A stretch of DNA of 64,000 nucleotides from Quillaja saponaria (taxonomy: Eukaryota > Streptophyta > Magnoliopsida > Fabales > Quillajaceae), in contig CM055612.1 in assembly GCA_029379385.1 (NCBI GenBank), positions 13,206,001-13,270,000 of the forward strand. The letters are read 5' to 3'. Within the stretch, counting starts at the first letter, position 1, and each line of letters begins with the position of its first letter. Below the pieces are notes generated by a model. That model did no database searches and was not told the DNA's origin. It was given only the letters and a program-made list of their open reading frames with translations. Positions 12,727-24,502 of the stretch are shown here, one piece after another. The translations under genes and the position numbers were made by a program.

Positions 12727-15700
12727 CTGCGCTGAATAGATGTAAAGTAGCTTTTACACAAATAAAATGCTTTAAAAAGAAGAAAGAGTAAAAACGAAGA
12801 TGATTTGTTTTGCAGTCACCAGATTCAATGTACTGATCTATAAGGATGTCTTTTAGGAGATGAAGGTTATATTACAAAGTCACTAACTATATTGAATCTT
12901 TGAAACCAAACCACTCAGTTCAAAGACCTGTCTGATCCTTTCCTCCATCCTCTGCTGATTGTAAGTTACGTCCAAGTTATATAGTTAAATAATACACCTA
13001 ATGAGCTAGTATATACCAAGTCCATAAAGCCTTTGAATATAATTAGAAACCCATGTAACTAGAGTTAATTTGTTATTTTGACTCCAGGAAACTTTTATAT
13101 CTTCCAGTCAACAAGTACAATTTTTCAAAACTACCCTATGGTTTTGCTTTAAGAACAAAGTATAAGCAAGTCCAATAAAATTCCAGGAGCTTTAAGAATT
13201 CCAGCAGGGCAGGATGTCTTGTACTACTATGATTAATTCACTATCAAGTATCAACCTCAATTTTAGTTTCAGACTTCTAGTTTTCCTCTTCCTTCTTCAT
13301 TTATTTAAGGCTCGGTAAATGAACTCTAATCAATGAACAGAAAAGATATATGCCGCTGACTCTAATTTGTCTGTGCTAAATTTAAATGATGTATCACTCA
13401 AGAGCTACGCACCTTCATATTCAATCTCTTTGCTGTGCCAGGTTCAGCCATACGCAACCAGGAAGGTGAGCTAGATGGGTAACAATCTGCCACTGTAGCC
13501 GTTCTTCTTTCCTTTGAAACAGCATGTACTTCTTCATCAAATTTCTCACCATAGAGTTGTAAGTGGGGAACACATTGATATGAGCTACTTAGCGGGCCTT
13601 TACAGTCAGAAAAGAAGCCACCGAATGGAACAAATGAATCCATCAAGCTGTAAGTATGTCATGACCACAAAACTCGAGCTTTAATAAACACCATATAGTT
13701 AGCAGTAAAAATGAAACAGGAATATATGATAAATCCAAACATGTGCAATAGAGACTCTGAAAATTTTACGAGGTTTATGCCAAAGCCAGATAGAACATGT
13801 AACAAACAAAGGTTCGTATCCAAGTTCGCATCCATTCATTAACCATAACGATATGATAATTAATATTATAGCTATTACTATTACTGCTCCATTTCATTGA
13901 CAAATAACGATAATGATGATAATTGATGTTAATTACTATTACTCCTATGATGATAATTGATATTAATTACTATTACTCCTATGAAAGGACTGAGGTTTAT
14001 CTTTATCTTGAAATGGGGAAGGTGGGACTAACCTCATTTTTAAGTTTTCATCTCTTAATTATCAGAATAGGAGTTTCTACTGTCCTCACTCTTTGTTGCA
14101 GGCGGTGATTCTGAATAAGTTTTAGTTAAGAAATATATACGTAAGACTCTTAACTAACAAGTACAAAGGGTTGCTCAAATAGTTTTTTGCAATTTTAAGT
14201 CACAGGATTTAAGCTGCAAGCGGGATGCCTGTTACAACAGACATATGAAGCATGTAACAAGAACAACATAGAATATGCCATCAAGAATACCACTGTAAAC
14301 ACCAGAGAAAGACAGGGGTTACAAATTAATACAAAAGTTCATTTTCACTCACTCACAAACTACCAGTGTCATACAAATAAATCATTGATTCTTAAAAGTG
14401 ATGTCAATATTCTTTCACTGAATTATAAAATTCCAGACTTCACTTTTAGGGAAAAAAATTATATTTTCAATTTATCAATGGTCAGATATTTTATTAAGAA
14501 CATGGAATTAAGAAGTGAAGTGAAGATTATATATATGTAAGTCCCCACCACTCCTTTGAGTTGAGTGGCATAAAAGTGCTTCCAGTATGAACTATCCCAC
14601 TCAAATTGTTTCACATGACAACAATACTGCCACCGCCTATAACTAGCAATCATCGACCTCTCCCATATAAGCCTCAATACATGGTATAAAGATAAGATGT
14701 CAAAGAAGTTAGAGACAAATCATCTCATCCTAAACAACAGCTAGCCGCCAGAGACAAACACACAAGGGAAAACAGATAAGAATATACTATGTATTAATCA
14801 ACAAAGTTCACTTTGAGAACCCCTCAAATCCCAGTGCCCGAGACAGAACCATGGAAACCCAGTTCAATTTATTGATTATATTGACTTAAATCAATATATT
14901 TATGAAATATTAAGGTACCTGAAATGTTTTTCCTCAAAAACATTTTTTTCTTCCTTTTCCTGAAATATATTTTTCATTTCCACATTGAAATAAATAGGCA
15001 AGAGGAAAAAAAAAAAAAAAAAAAAAACATTTATTTGGATCAACTTCTTGCAGGCACAATTTTCCTCTGGCGAATAGACAATAGACACAATCCTAAAAGG
15101 AAAACCAAAAGGTTACATGAAACAAAAGTTCTAATCAGTTTCCACTCAACTCTCTTGAATTTCTTTAAGATTAGATTAATACTACAAGTCTACAACATAC
15201 AGCATAATAAAACAAAGCCACGACCAAAAGAAAAGCAATAATTTATTGATTGCAGAACCACCCAAATTTGTCCCAAAAAATCAGACAAACGTGGCACATG
15301 GGCTAGAGATTCAGTATAAAATAATAATAGCAATAATATAAATTATGCCTTACGAACTTGACAACTTAATTTACAAGCAAGACGGACAGACATATGAGTT
15401 ATTAATAGAACAAAATATCATCTACATGCAACAAAAAGCCTCTTACCTGGACCTGGGCCAGGGGGATGATTCAGCCATGGAAGGCTTAATAGAATTGATT
15501 GGGAGAAGCTGCAAGTCCCACTCCTTAATGGATGGAAATCTACTCAAAAATTTCAAATAGCTCTCATTGTTGGCGGTAGAACCCATCAACCACAACTTTC
15601 CACAATTAAGCTCCAACAACTTTGATAATTGATCAATAACATAGGTCACTGATTCATGTGAGGCATTCTCATCAACAAATGACTTCAAGTCTCCAAAATT

Positions 15701-16630
15701 GACCACCAAACCAGGTCCCAAACATTGCTCCACCATTTGAGCTACTTCCATAAACCTCAAATTCATTGGCCCTTTATCACTGCTATCAGTGAGAAACCTG
15801 GTGACATCTTTTCCAATGGATATTACATTCAACCCAGACAATTGCACAGGTAAAACACTGTCCTTTCGAATATCTACCGCTTCTGTGAAACTTCTTAGAG
15901 CATCATACGCGTATGCACCCACAAGCAGAGGATTCCTCTCTCCTCCCCTGGCAAGAACCTCCCCAATTCTTCTACAATTTTCGTCCCCATCTGAAAATCC
16001 CGGAAACCCAGAAAATCGAAAATCGAAGCCCCGATTACAAGGGTCAGTATGGTTGGTGAAGTTGCAGAGAAATAGAGGGGGAGCTCTGGAGCGTGAGTAT
16101 CTAAGCAGCTGAGGAAGGGGTCGAAGAATAGCGAGCTTGACTTCGGAGCTCCGGAAACCTGCTTCTCCGAACACCCGGCTCAGAACCGGGTCATCGAGAA
16201 TCGACAGTATTAAATGCTGAAGCTCCACTTTCACACACGAAACCGAAGAGGTCTGCTGCGAAATTTGATGGTATAGATGAAAATTCTCCGGTTGTCTTCG
16301 CTGGTTTGCCTGAGAGCGCTTAATAGCTGCCATGAGCGAGTTGGACACAGGAGGATCATCAGCGAGTTGGGTCGAAGGAACTCGGTCGAGCGACACGCTC
16401 AGGCAGAGCTCTAGAGCCTTGAACTGAAACCGATGCGAATAAGCTGAGTTCCGCGCACGCGCACATGCTTCGCGTAAGATTGACGTAGGTATTGAAAGGA
16501 GAGCCGAGACGGCATGAAGCGACGTCGTCTGGGCATGTCCACGGCGGCGTGCAACAGAAACAGCTTCGTCGAGGACGTGAGCTGCCTCTTGTGTTAAACA
16601 TTGCCTGGCTAGACGAACCGGCGTAGGCAT
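10897..16630 (-). CDS. SMXL6/7/8-like: SMAX1-LIKE 6/7/8 (D53-type) strigolactone-signalling repressor, three exons
   Basis: A nuclear transcriptional repressor related to class I Clp ATPases. In known family members, strigolactone-bound D14 with the F-box protein MAX2 targets it for degradation, releasing branching genes. Exons on the minus strand are 16630-15447, 13647-13413 and 12726-10897, joined at AG|GTAAGAG...ACAG|C and AAG|GTGCGT...CGCAG|ATC, giving 1082 residues. The start MPTPVRLARQCLTQEA matches the family N-terminus. Residues 1-170 are a double Clp-N region. A D1 AAA-like loop (NPLLVG) begins at residue 233. The SLMDSFVPFGGFF block spans the first splice junction. The D2 Walker A-like GPDMCGKK is at about residue 731, the FRGKT degron motif at about 772 (11818-11832), and the EAR motif LDLNLP, which recruits TOPLESS-type corepressors, at about 931 (11338-11355). 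No frameshift or stop is seen. Length is slightly above Arabidopsis SMXL6/7. SMAX1 and SMXL3/4/5 clades are less likely because their N-termini and degron regions differ; which of 6, 7 or 8 is not resolved. Confidence 0.95.
12727..13412 (-). other. SMXL intron 2 (686 nt)
   Basis: A GT-AG intron in phase 0, AT-rich, with no recognisable embedded element. Confidence 0.88.
13413..13647 (-). CDS. SMXL6/7/8-like: SMXL6/7/8-like exon 2
   Basis: The middle exon is 235 nt. It completes a split serine codon and then reads LMDSFVPFGGFFSDCKG and, at its end, SWLRMAEPGTAKRLNMK. The GG(F)F and C-containing block with PSWLR is diagnostic of the SMXL/D53 family. The donor is AAG|GTGCGT. Confidence 0.93.
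13648..15446 (-). other. SMXL intron 1 (1799 nt)
   Basis: A GT-AG intron in phase 2. It contains a 34-bp tandem duplication (13913-13946 and 13947-13980, one mismatch) and a poly-A tract at about 15006-15026. No transposon ends were recognised. Confidence 0.88.
15447..16630 (-). CDS. SMXL6/7/8-like: SMXL6/7/8-like exon 1 (Clp-N and D1 region)
   Basis: The first exon is 1184 nt, encoding residues 1-394 plus two bases of a split serine codon. It includes ARRRGHAQTTSLHAVSALL, PPVSNSLMAAIKRSQANQRR, LILSILDDPVLSRVFGEAGF and DENCRRIGEVLARGGERNPL, all hallmark SMXL6/7/8 blocks. The donor is AG|GTAAGAG. Without splicing, the frame would stop one codon later. Confidence 0.95.
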
Positions 16631-16900
16631 CGCCGACGTTCATAAATACCAAAAAATTAATCAGAAAAAGTTTCAATTTTTGTTTATTCAGCAAACAAAT
16701 ATTTTAGAAAAAATTATAGTAAACTAGAAAAAAGGTTTGGATATAACTATAAGGGTTTTTTATTCTATAAATTATATAGAATACTAATATAGAGGGATAG
16801 ACATTTAGGAGAGAGAGAGAGAATAGAGATGGAGTACAGGTGTAAGAGATGGTGGGAAGAGTTTGGTGGGGCCCATTACGAGAGGTCAAGAGCATACAGG
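16631..16900 (-). promoter_or_regulatory. SMXL core promoter and 5' UTR
   Basis: On the minus strand a TATA box TATATAA lies at 16778-16772, predicting transcription start near 16745 and a 5' UTR of about 110 nt. A CT-rich tract (16810-16822) lies upstream. GTGGGGCCCA at 16866-16875 matches the class I TCP consensus GTGGGNCC and is about 95 bp upstream of the TATA box. Two ATGs (16694 and 16643) precede the main ATG out of frame, and the ORF they open overlaps the coding start. The TATA and start positions are inferred, not mapped. Confidence 0.5.
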
Positions 16901-19217
16901 TGAGTAGTATTGATTCATATCGAAGATTTTTCTTCTTTTGGCTTTTAATTTTCTAAAGGGTGGACGCATCATCGTCGTCTTCATCATTGTCATGTTGCTT
17001 TTCTGAAAGTGAGAGAACGAGAGAGAAAGAGAGAGAGATGCTGTGTCCACTCACTTTTAGTGGGCCAACAGTGACAGTCACCGTCACTGTCGGTAACTTG
17101 TATTGTCTAACTTTTCAATTTTTTTTTTATTTTTTTTTAACCAAATCTTGCTTTAGTAAAAGTAATGTTAGGTACACATATTTTACATAAATATTATATT
17201 ATATTCTTATATTTATAATTAAATATTTTAAATTATTTCTTATCCTACTAATTTATTAATTTCTCTCATATTATTATAATTCATTATTATAATATATAAT
17301 TGTTTTATATAGTTTTTTTATTAAAATTCATTATAGTATTAAATCACCTCTTATTTTTATTTTATTTTATTTTTATCTTTTTTACTTATTTTGTTTTTAT
17401 CTTTTTACTTTAATATTTTATCTATCACTTTAAATATTTCTCATCATTTTCATTTTTTACTTCTACATATCTTTAATGGTTTTCAATACAAATAAATTCA
17501 TAAAAATCACTATTAAAAAAAATTAAAAAAAATTAAGTAAACACAAATAACAAATTAATCTTTTAATATTAAAAATTTGAGGGGGGAAAAAAGAATTCAT
17601 AGAATGAAATTAACTTACTCTCTCTTTTATAATTGAAGAAATATATTGGAATATCAATAAAATGAGGGTAGAAAAAAATACAAGAAATAACATTCATTTT
17701 CTTTTCTATTTCTTTTCTTCTTCTTTTTTTTTTATTCAACCAAGTAAACATACAAAAGCTACATAAAAAATTAGAATAAAAATTACCAAAATTTTAATCA
17801 TTTTGTTCTTTTCCATTGATTTGAAAGAAAAAAATATTAAAGAAGCCAGAGAAGAGAATAAATATAGGAGAAATAATAAGAGATGTAAGTGAGAATGAGG
17901 GAAAAATGAAATAAATATATAAAATAATTATTTATAGTAATATGGAATTTTAATGAGATGAGAGGAATTAGCTGACTAATATGATAAGAAGTAATTTAGA
18001 GTGTTTGGTTACAAGAATAAGAATATGATGTGGCACTTGTGTGAGAAAATTATGTGTGCTCGTAGTATTACTCTTTTAGTAATTCTTACTTTTTGTTAAA
18101 AGACTAATTCAAGTTAAAAGCAAATTTGAAACTTTTTCTAATGTTATCATTAATTTAATCAGACAATTTATATGAATCCTAGGTATAGTCATGTTTATGT
18201 GTTTGTATTTAGAAATTATATATATATTTTTAAAAAGTAAATAATTTAAGTTACAAAACTACTTTAACGTGGACACTTTTTTATAATATTTTTTAATTTA
18301 GCAGTGTTTGTCTGGACCAGTTTACGTACATCTCAATTAATTAACATTTTCGATCCCGTCAAAGTAATTTTTTTTTTTTAATTTTGTAGTTTTTTCACAT
18401 AACAAACACTCAATAATTATTTATATTAGTTATTTTGAATTTAGTTAGGATCCATTTAAATGCAGTGAATTGGAATTAAAAATTGGACTGTTTAATTCTA
18501 ACTTTCTTGTTTGGCACACATTTTAGAATTGGAACTAGAATTTTCAACTTAGTTCTCAACTACAAAACATCATATTCAATTATTATTGATAGAGTATTAA
18601 ATTTAATATTTTTACATATGTGTTATTTTTTACAATCACTTATTTACAACAACACATTATTTTTATAACATTGACCACTACCATCAACAACCTCCGTCAC
18701 CCACCGTTAGCCCTTACCTATAAGCAATTTTGTCCACCAGAAGTCGGCAACCACCGCCCTTCATACAATTAAAGTAGATTTTACAATTTCATTTGTAATT
18801 CTAATTCAATGAATCCAAAAGAAAATAGACTTTTTGTCTATTAAAATTGATGTGCCAATGAGTTAATTTTCTTTTACTTATTTCTTATGTTTATTTTTAT
18901 TTAATAAAAATATTTATATTTTTTTATGAGTGAGACAACTAAAATAACTACAAATATTTAAAATAAAGTGAGATAAAATAAAGGGTCTCTATTTTCAAAA
19001 TTAGAATATAGATGAATAAATGTAGTGTCACTTTGATAATATAGTTTAACTTTAGTAATTTTTTTATTTTTTTTTCAAATTACACATAATCTATCTGAGG
19101 TTTAGTATTTGTCCATTTTAATTTTTCAAATGCTCACTTGCATCCTTTAAGGTTTAAATGGTTAAGTTTCCATCTATTTTTAACATAATTTAGATGGAAG
19201 CTTAATTGTTTAAATCT
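16901..19217. other. Intergenic, SMXL upstream region
   Basis: The part nearest the gene (16960-17100) is GC-richer, with a GA-rich run and a perfect 8-bp inverted repeat ACAGTGAC/GTCACTGT at 17068-17090. Beyond 17100 the sequence is AT-rich with long A and T runs. A weak MITE-like unit with GGATC/TCATTGAATT-type inverted ends lies at about 18440-18825. No coding sequence is supported. Confidence 0.6.
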
Positions 19218-19305
19218 TAAGGGCTTATTTGGCGCATTGTATAAGAGTAATATGATAGTATATCCAATTGACTCTTATGCAACGTTTGACAATAACATGA
19301 TAGTA

Positions 19306-19599
19306 TGTTGTGGGTAAATTTGGGCTTAAGGGTAAGTTAGTATTTTGATAAGGCTTGAGGGTAGTTTTGTAGTTTGATAGCCGTTGTTAGGATATATAAA
19401 TCAATTAGGCTTGTAATCAAGGATTATGTTGAATATTGAATGAATTGACTAAAAGCCTTTTGTCTCTCTCTTTCTTCTTCTTCTCCTCTCAATCTTTGTG
19501 AATTCAAGAAATCCACCTCTGATGGAAGGGTTTGCCATAGCTAGCAGCTCTAGCTTGGGGTTTCTTAGATTTACCCTTTATTTTAGAATCAATGTATCA
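19306..19599 (+). repeat. 5' LTR of the TRIM-like element
   Basis: It starts TGTTGTGG and ends GTATCA. It aligns to 20744-21034 over its full length, with about 10% differences by eye. Confidence 0.85.
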
Positions 19600-20743
19600 A
19601 TGCAAGAATAGGAAGCTAGAATAGAGTGGAAGTTCCAAGCAATAATGAAGGGCCTTGCTTTGATCAAGGCGTCCATAGTAGGACGCTACAATCCGCAGCA
19701 TTCAAAAGTTGTTAGGGATTCGATCTTGCCCAACCTCACTACAAATGGCTCAATTCCACCACTGAGAGTGGTAGGTGAAGGTTGGGCAACAAGCTACAAG
19801 GGTCAAAGTTTTGGGATCCCTTAAGCACCAAGACTTCAAGAAAATAAAGAAATTGTAGGGAATGAAACTCCAAGAAACAATGGTGTGGATGATATTCTTC
19901 AACATGGAATGATTTATATGGGATTAAGAATAGAAGATCTCGATCATCCAAGTCAAGAATTGAGTGACCAAGTTCATAAAGCAAATCTACAATTCAAGAA
20001 ATGGAAAGATCAAGAATCTAGGAAGGTTGAGGGAATAATGGGCTATTTGATTTCTTACCAATAATCCAGTAATAAGCTTGAAGATCCAAGTACAAATCCT
20101 TTTGCCTCAACCACATATGTCCATAACAGTAGTTTTATCAACCTGCTTCATTTATCAAAGTCAAAGGGAGTTGATGATGAATGTATTGAATTTATGAAAT
20201 TTGTACAAAGAGTGAAACTTTTCAAGAATTCTTGAAGAAAAATGGAGTGACAGCCATTGAAATACATTATGGCTATGGGAAATTACAATTTTCACCTGCA
20301 TATTTTAGGTGGGCTTCCAAGAAAATTATCTCTAATGGAGTTCAGGGGTCAGCTAATGTTTTTGCACAAAAGTGGTATAACAAAAGGGCTTTATTTTTCG
20401 GGATTCAAATTATAATGTTATGGTTTTGTGCTATAATGAAGGAAGGCTTGAGCAAGAATGATAAATGGCACTACAGGAGGCAGCCTTGTAGACATGAGAA
20501 TATGGCAAAAGTCTTCACAATATGCTCCCATTTGGAGCTGCTACATCATACGGCAATAGTATTGAATCTTAATTCAAGTTTTGAAAATTTTGGACTCTAA
20601 CTCTGCTGCAAGCTTCAACATATCAGTGCCTATTATATGCCTATCTAATTCCCTGCTATGATGTAAAAGTCTCTAGATTCCCTCTAATCTTTGGAATTGA
20701 AAACTGATCCTTAAGGACAAGGATTGTTTGAAAAGGTAGGGAT

Positions 20744-21034
20744 TGTTATGGATAAATTTGGGCTTAAGGGTAGTTTAGTATTTTGATAGGGCTTGAGGGT
20801 AGTTTTGTAGTTTGATAGCTGTTGTTAGGCTATATATATCAATTATGTAATCAAGGATTATGTTGAATATTAAATGAATTGGCTGAAAGCCTTTTGTCTC
20901 TCTCTTTCTTCTCATTCTCCTCTCAATCTCTGTGAATTCGAAAAATCCACCTCCGGTGGAGGGGTTTGCCATAGCTAGCGGCTCTAGCTTTAGGTTTACT
21001 AGATTTACCCTTTGTTTTAGAGTCACCCTTATCA
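20744..21034 (+). repeat. 3' LTR of the TRIM-like element
   Basis: It starts TGTTATGG directly after the polypurine tract and ends CTTATCA, followed by the target duplication TAGTA. Confidence 0.85.
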
Positions 21035-21205
21035 TAGTATAGACTTATAATGTTAACCCCACTCTTATATATACTATACCTGACATTATAAAGCTATACA
21101 ATGGGGAAGAGAAGGATTAGACAATAGTATAACAAATGAATAATTAGATAGTCTAATACATCGCATAATCCTATACTATACAATATTATATGATACGAGC
21201 CCTAA

Positions 21206-24200
21206 GTGTGTAAAATAATATTTAAGTAAATAAAATCATCAAATGCTATAGTCTAAACTACATAAGTTAAGGTTGAGATTGGGCAGACTGAATAAGTAAA
21301 GTGAGATAAGATATTTCTATCTTATTCAATTTAATCAACTGTCTGGTGCATGTCATTTTATAAAAATAAAATAAAAATTCGAATGGAATCTTAATCTTGT
21401 TGAAGCAAGATTATTATGTCTTTACATTGGTGATGGTATTATGATGGATAAGATAAAGGAACAATGAACCAATATAGATAATTTTCTAATTGCCACAATT
21501 CCATCCTCTTTCTCGTCATCGAAAACTCTTTATTTTTTTTTTTTTACAAACTAAAAATTAAAAAAAATAAATCCAAAAATGTAACAAAAAACATTTTTTT
21601 TTTTTAGAAAAATTTATTAAATATGTGACTTTATTTCACTTGCCACTAAAACATATTTTCTTCTTCTTCTTCATCTATTTTTTTGTCCAAAAAAAAAAAA
21701 AATTATAAGTCAACATTATATAAAACAAAAAATTCTTATAAATATATATTATTTTATGATTATTTTGTGTCATGATAATTACTATAATATTTTTTTAAAA
21801 TAGTTATTGTAATATATATTCAAAAGAAATTAGAAAATTTAACAAATAATAAGAATATAGAAAATTAGAATAAAATATAAAATATAAAAATGTCTATGAA
21901 CAAAAATTAAAAAATTTATTATAAATTTATATGAGCTATATGATTTTCTACTCAGTAATAATTTTGTCAAAATAGTATTAGAGTTTTATCATATCAGATG
22001 TAATTTGATATTAAGAAAGATAATTTAGTCATATCTTGCATTTAATCCGGTCATGCACCAAATATAGCATAAGATAAGTGCTTATTTACACATATTCTAA
22101 TCTTTACCGGACCTGTTATCTTATTTTATTATATATGTGTGATCAAACATAGCCTAACTGTAATTTATTATCTTCAATGTAGTGAAATTATAATGTCAAT
22201 TTATTATTGGCTAAAAAGGCATAATAGAAATAGAGACTAATACACAATTGCGGGTTAAGAAAGAAAAGTGAGACTAGCTTCTTCCATTCATAACTTCGTA
22301 GGCAAAACAATCTACAGGCATGTTCAAGTGGTTATATATGTTGCAATGTTACACTTCATCTCTTCCCAATTAAATATTTAATCCGTTGAATAGATAAAAA
22401 AAAAGTACAAATAACTAAGGAAAACTATATCAATGATTTATTCTAATTAAAAAAGAAGAAGTTGTATTTAATTTTTTTTTTTTTCACTTTTCAGATGGGT
22501 TGAACTGTTGAAATTTTATTTTACAAAAATTATACATTTATTGGGGTTGTAAATAAAATAAGTTTTTCACTTTTTAAAAATGTGATGGACTCATTATCAA
22601 AAAAATAAATAAATAAAAATGTGATGGACTCTTTAATTGTATTTTTAGAACTTTTTCAAAAATAAGATTTGATTGAAATTATCAATTAAAGGATAAATTT
22701 GATACTTTATGCATTATTATTAGGCATGCAAGAGGATGTACATAGAAAACAGAATTTACTTTAATGACTTATTGATAATTGTTAATGAGAATTGTTATCA
22801 GATTTATTGGCATTTTTAAGAAGAAATTAAGTAGAACTTATAATTATTTATCCTTACTTTTTTCTTTAAATGACTAATAAGTCTGTTCATAATTTTATAA
22901 GAATAGTAATTCTTACTTTAACAATTTATTTTCAACTAAATCCTAAACTTAAGCTTTTACTTATGTTTTTATTTTTAGGTTTAGATATTAATAGTGTATC
23001 AATTTTATTTTATTTTTTTGTTTTTTTAAAGATAACATAGATTTACAAAATTAATGAATTTATGATATAATCATCAGTGGAACAATAAAAAAAAAAAAAA
23101 AAAAATTAATTAATAAAATATTCTCATCACCCTTTTTCATATTTTTTCTCAAGAAAAAAAAAACCTATTATTTTCATGAATAGCTTTATTTATTTCTATA
23201 TATTTATATTTATATATCACTCTTAATTTATACATATTTACTTTTTATTGTGCCATGTGATCATGAAAAAAAAAAAAGGTTCAAACTCATTTTATTTAGG
23301 GGTGATAACAAGCCTTGTTAACTCGAAAACAATCTACAACTTACTCATCAAGAGTTCAACTCATTTTTTAAATGAGATAAATTCAATCTTTACAAATCTC
23401 GGCTTGTAAGCTTAGGAGCCAATCTCATTTTATATAATTAATATTTTAATTTATATAGATTTGTATGTAATTAAAAATAAATAAGTAATTTGACTTGATA
23501 ATCTACTTGGTTAGCTCTCTCACTTGTATTGAATTTGATGACCCCAGAATTTGTCTATGACAAATTTTTTTGTTTTTTAAGAATTGATCTACCTTTCACG
23601 AGCCAAACTTGAGCACAAGCTCTTGACTAGTTTAATTAGACTCGTGAGCTTAAGGTGAGCACAAAAAAGCACGAACCAACCATGAGCTTAGTTCAAGTTT
23701 GACTTGTTGTCACCTCTAATTTTATTAGATAGTGTCTCTTAAAGTTTAAAAGATTGATGTTAGCATAATATAAAGCTATTAAAAGGAAAAATAAATTATA
23801 AAAAAAGTACTTGGAATTTATTTTGAACGATAAAATTGAAAGTAGAGTTTACTGATCAAATTAAAATATCAATTACAAAATTGTCAAATTGTTTAGTCTC
23901 GACATCAATTAAGATTTTGTATTTAAGTTACCATAATACCTCGGTGCTATGCCCTTGATCCTTATGATGGGTAGAGTCATACCTAACACAGGAGATTAAA
24001 TAACCTATCTACACTTGAATTTTTTTACACTATATAAATATATTTAGATATATATATTATTTTTACCTAAAAAACTATCTATAGTTGCATTCTTAACGAA
24101 TTACTCTACTGGTTAAGAAATTAGATTATTTTTCAGATAAAAAAATATCGTGTTTTATATAATTTCTACTCCATATTTGATTTTTTTTACTATAGATCTT

Positions 24201-24502
24201 GAAATTTTTGTGTCTCCCTTATAGGGAACTATGTTTATATTTTACGATCGATTTATCCCCTTTTTTTTTTTTTAATGGGTTTAGATATTGTCACATAGTA
24301 GGTATGAATGGTTATACTTCTACGACAACTACAAAGATCTTGAAATACGAAAGGTTGTTAGTGATCTTCGAAATACTTTTTCTATTTATTTTTATAAAAA
24401 AAAAAATGCAAGTGGGTGTAGGTGTGTGGGAGACAATGAAGTATAAGAGTAGTTCTTAAGAAACTAAAAGTGTTTTTAATTAAATTTTATTTTTATATAT
24501 AG
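21206..24502. other. AT-rich intergenic DNA
   Basis: Many A and T homopolymers (for example 21534-21546, 23088-23105) and scattered short ORFs without recognisable domains. A stretch at 23280-23720 has a more mixed composition (repeated GAGCTT/CTCGTGAGC words) and resembles decayed repeat DNA, but I cannot assign it. Confidence 0.5.

Larger units (their letters stand above)
19306..21034 (+). mobile_element. Small non-autonomous LTR element (TRIM-like), target duplication TAGTA
   Basis: Near-identical LTRs of about 290 bp lie at 19306-19599 and 20744-21034, beginning TGTTRTGG and ending TATCA. A polypurine tract (AAAAGGTAGGGA) precedes the right LTR and shows plus orientation. Perfect 5-bp duplications TAGTA flank it (19301-19305 and 21035-21039). 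The internal region is about 1.14 kb and has no gag or pol. Only short ORFs (for example 20232-20600) occur and I do not recognise them, although the open frames hint at captured or decayed coding sequence. Confidence 0.85.
19221..21202. mobile_element. Tourist-like (PIF/Harbinger) MITE, interrupted by a TRIM-like element
   Basis: The left end starts GGGCTTATTTGGCGCATTGT and the right end, read in reverse complement, starts GGGCT and shares ATTGTATA. Both are flanked by TAA (19218-19220 and 21203-21205), the 3-bp TWA target duplication expected for PIF/Harbinger MITEs. After removing the insertion at 19306-21034 and one copy of TAGTA the MITE is about 250 bp with no coding capacity. The inverted ends are imperfect. 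Confidence 0.65.

Noticed and set aside
15789..16112. Plus-strand 107-codon ORF within SMXL exon 1
   Set aside because: Shadow of exon 1; no independent homology and the minus-strand frame is clearly the conserved protein.
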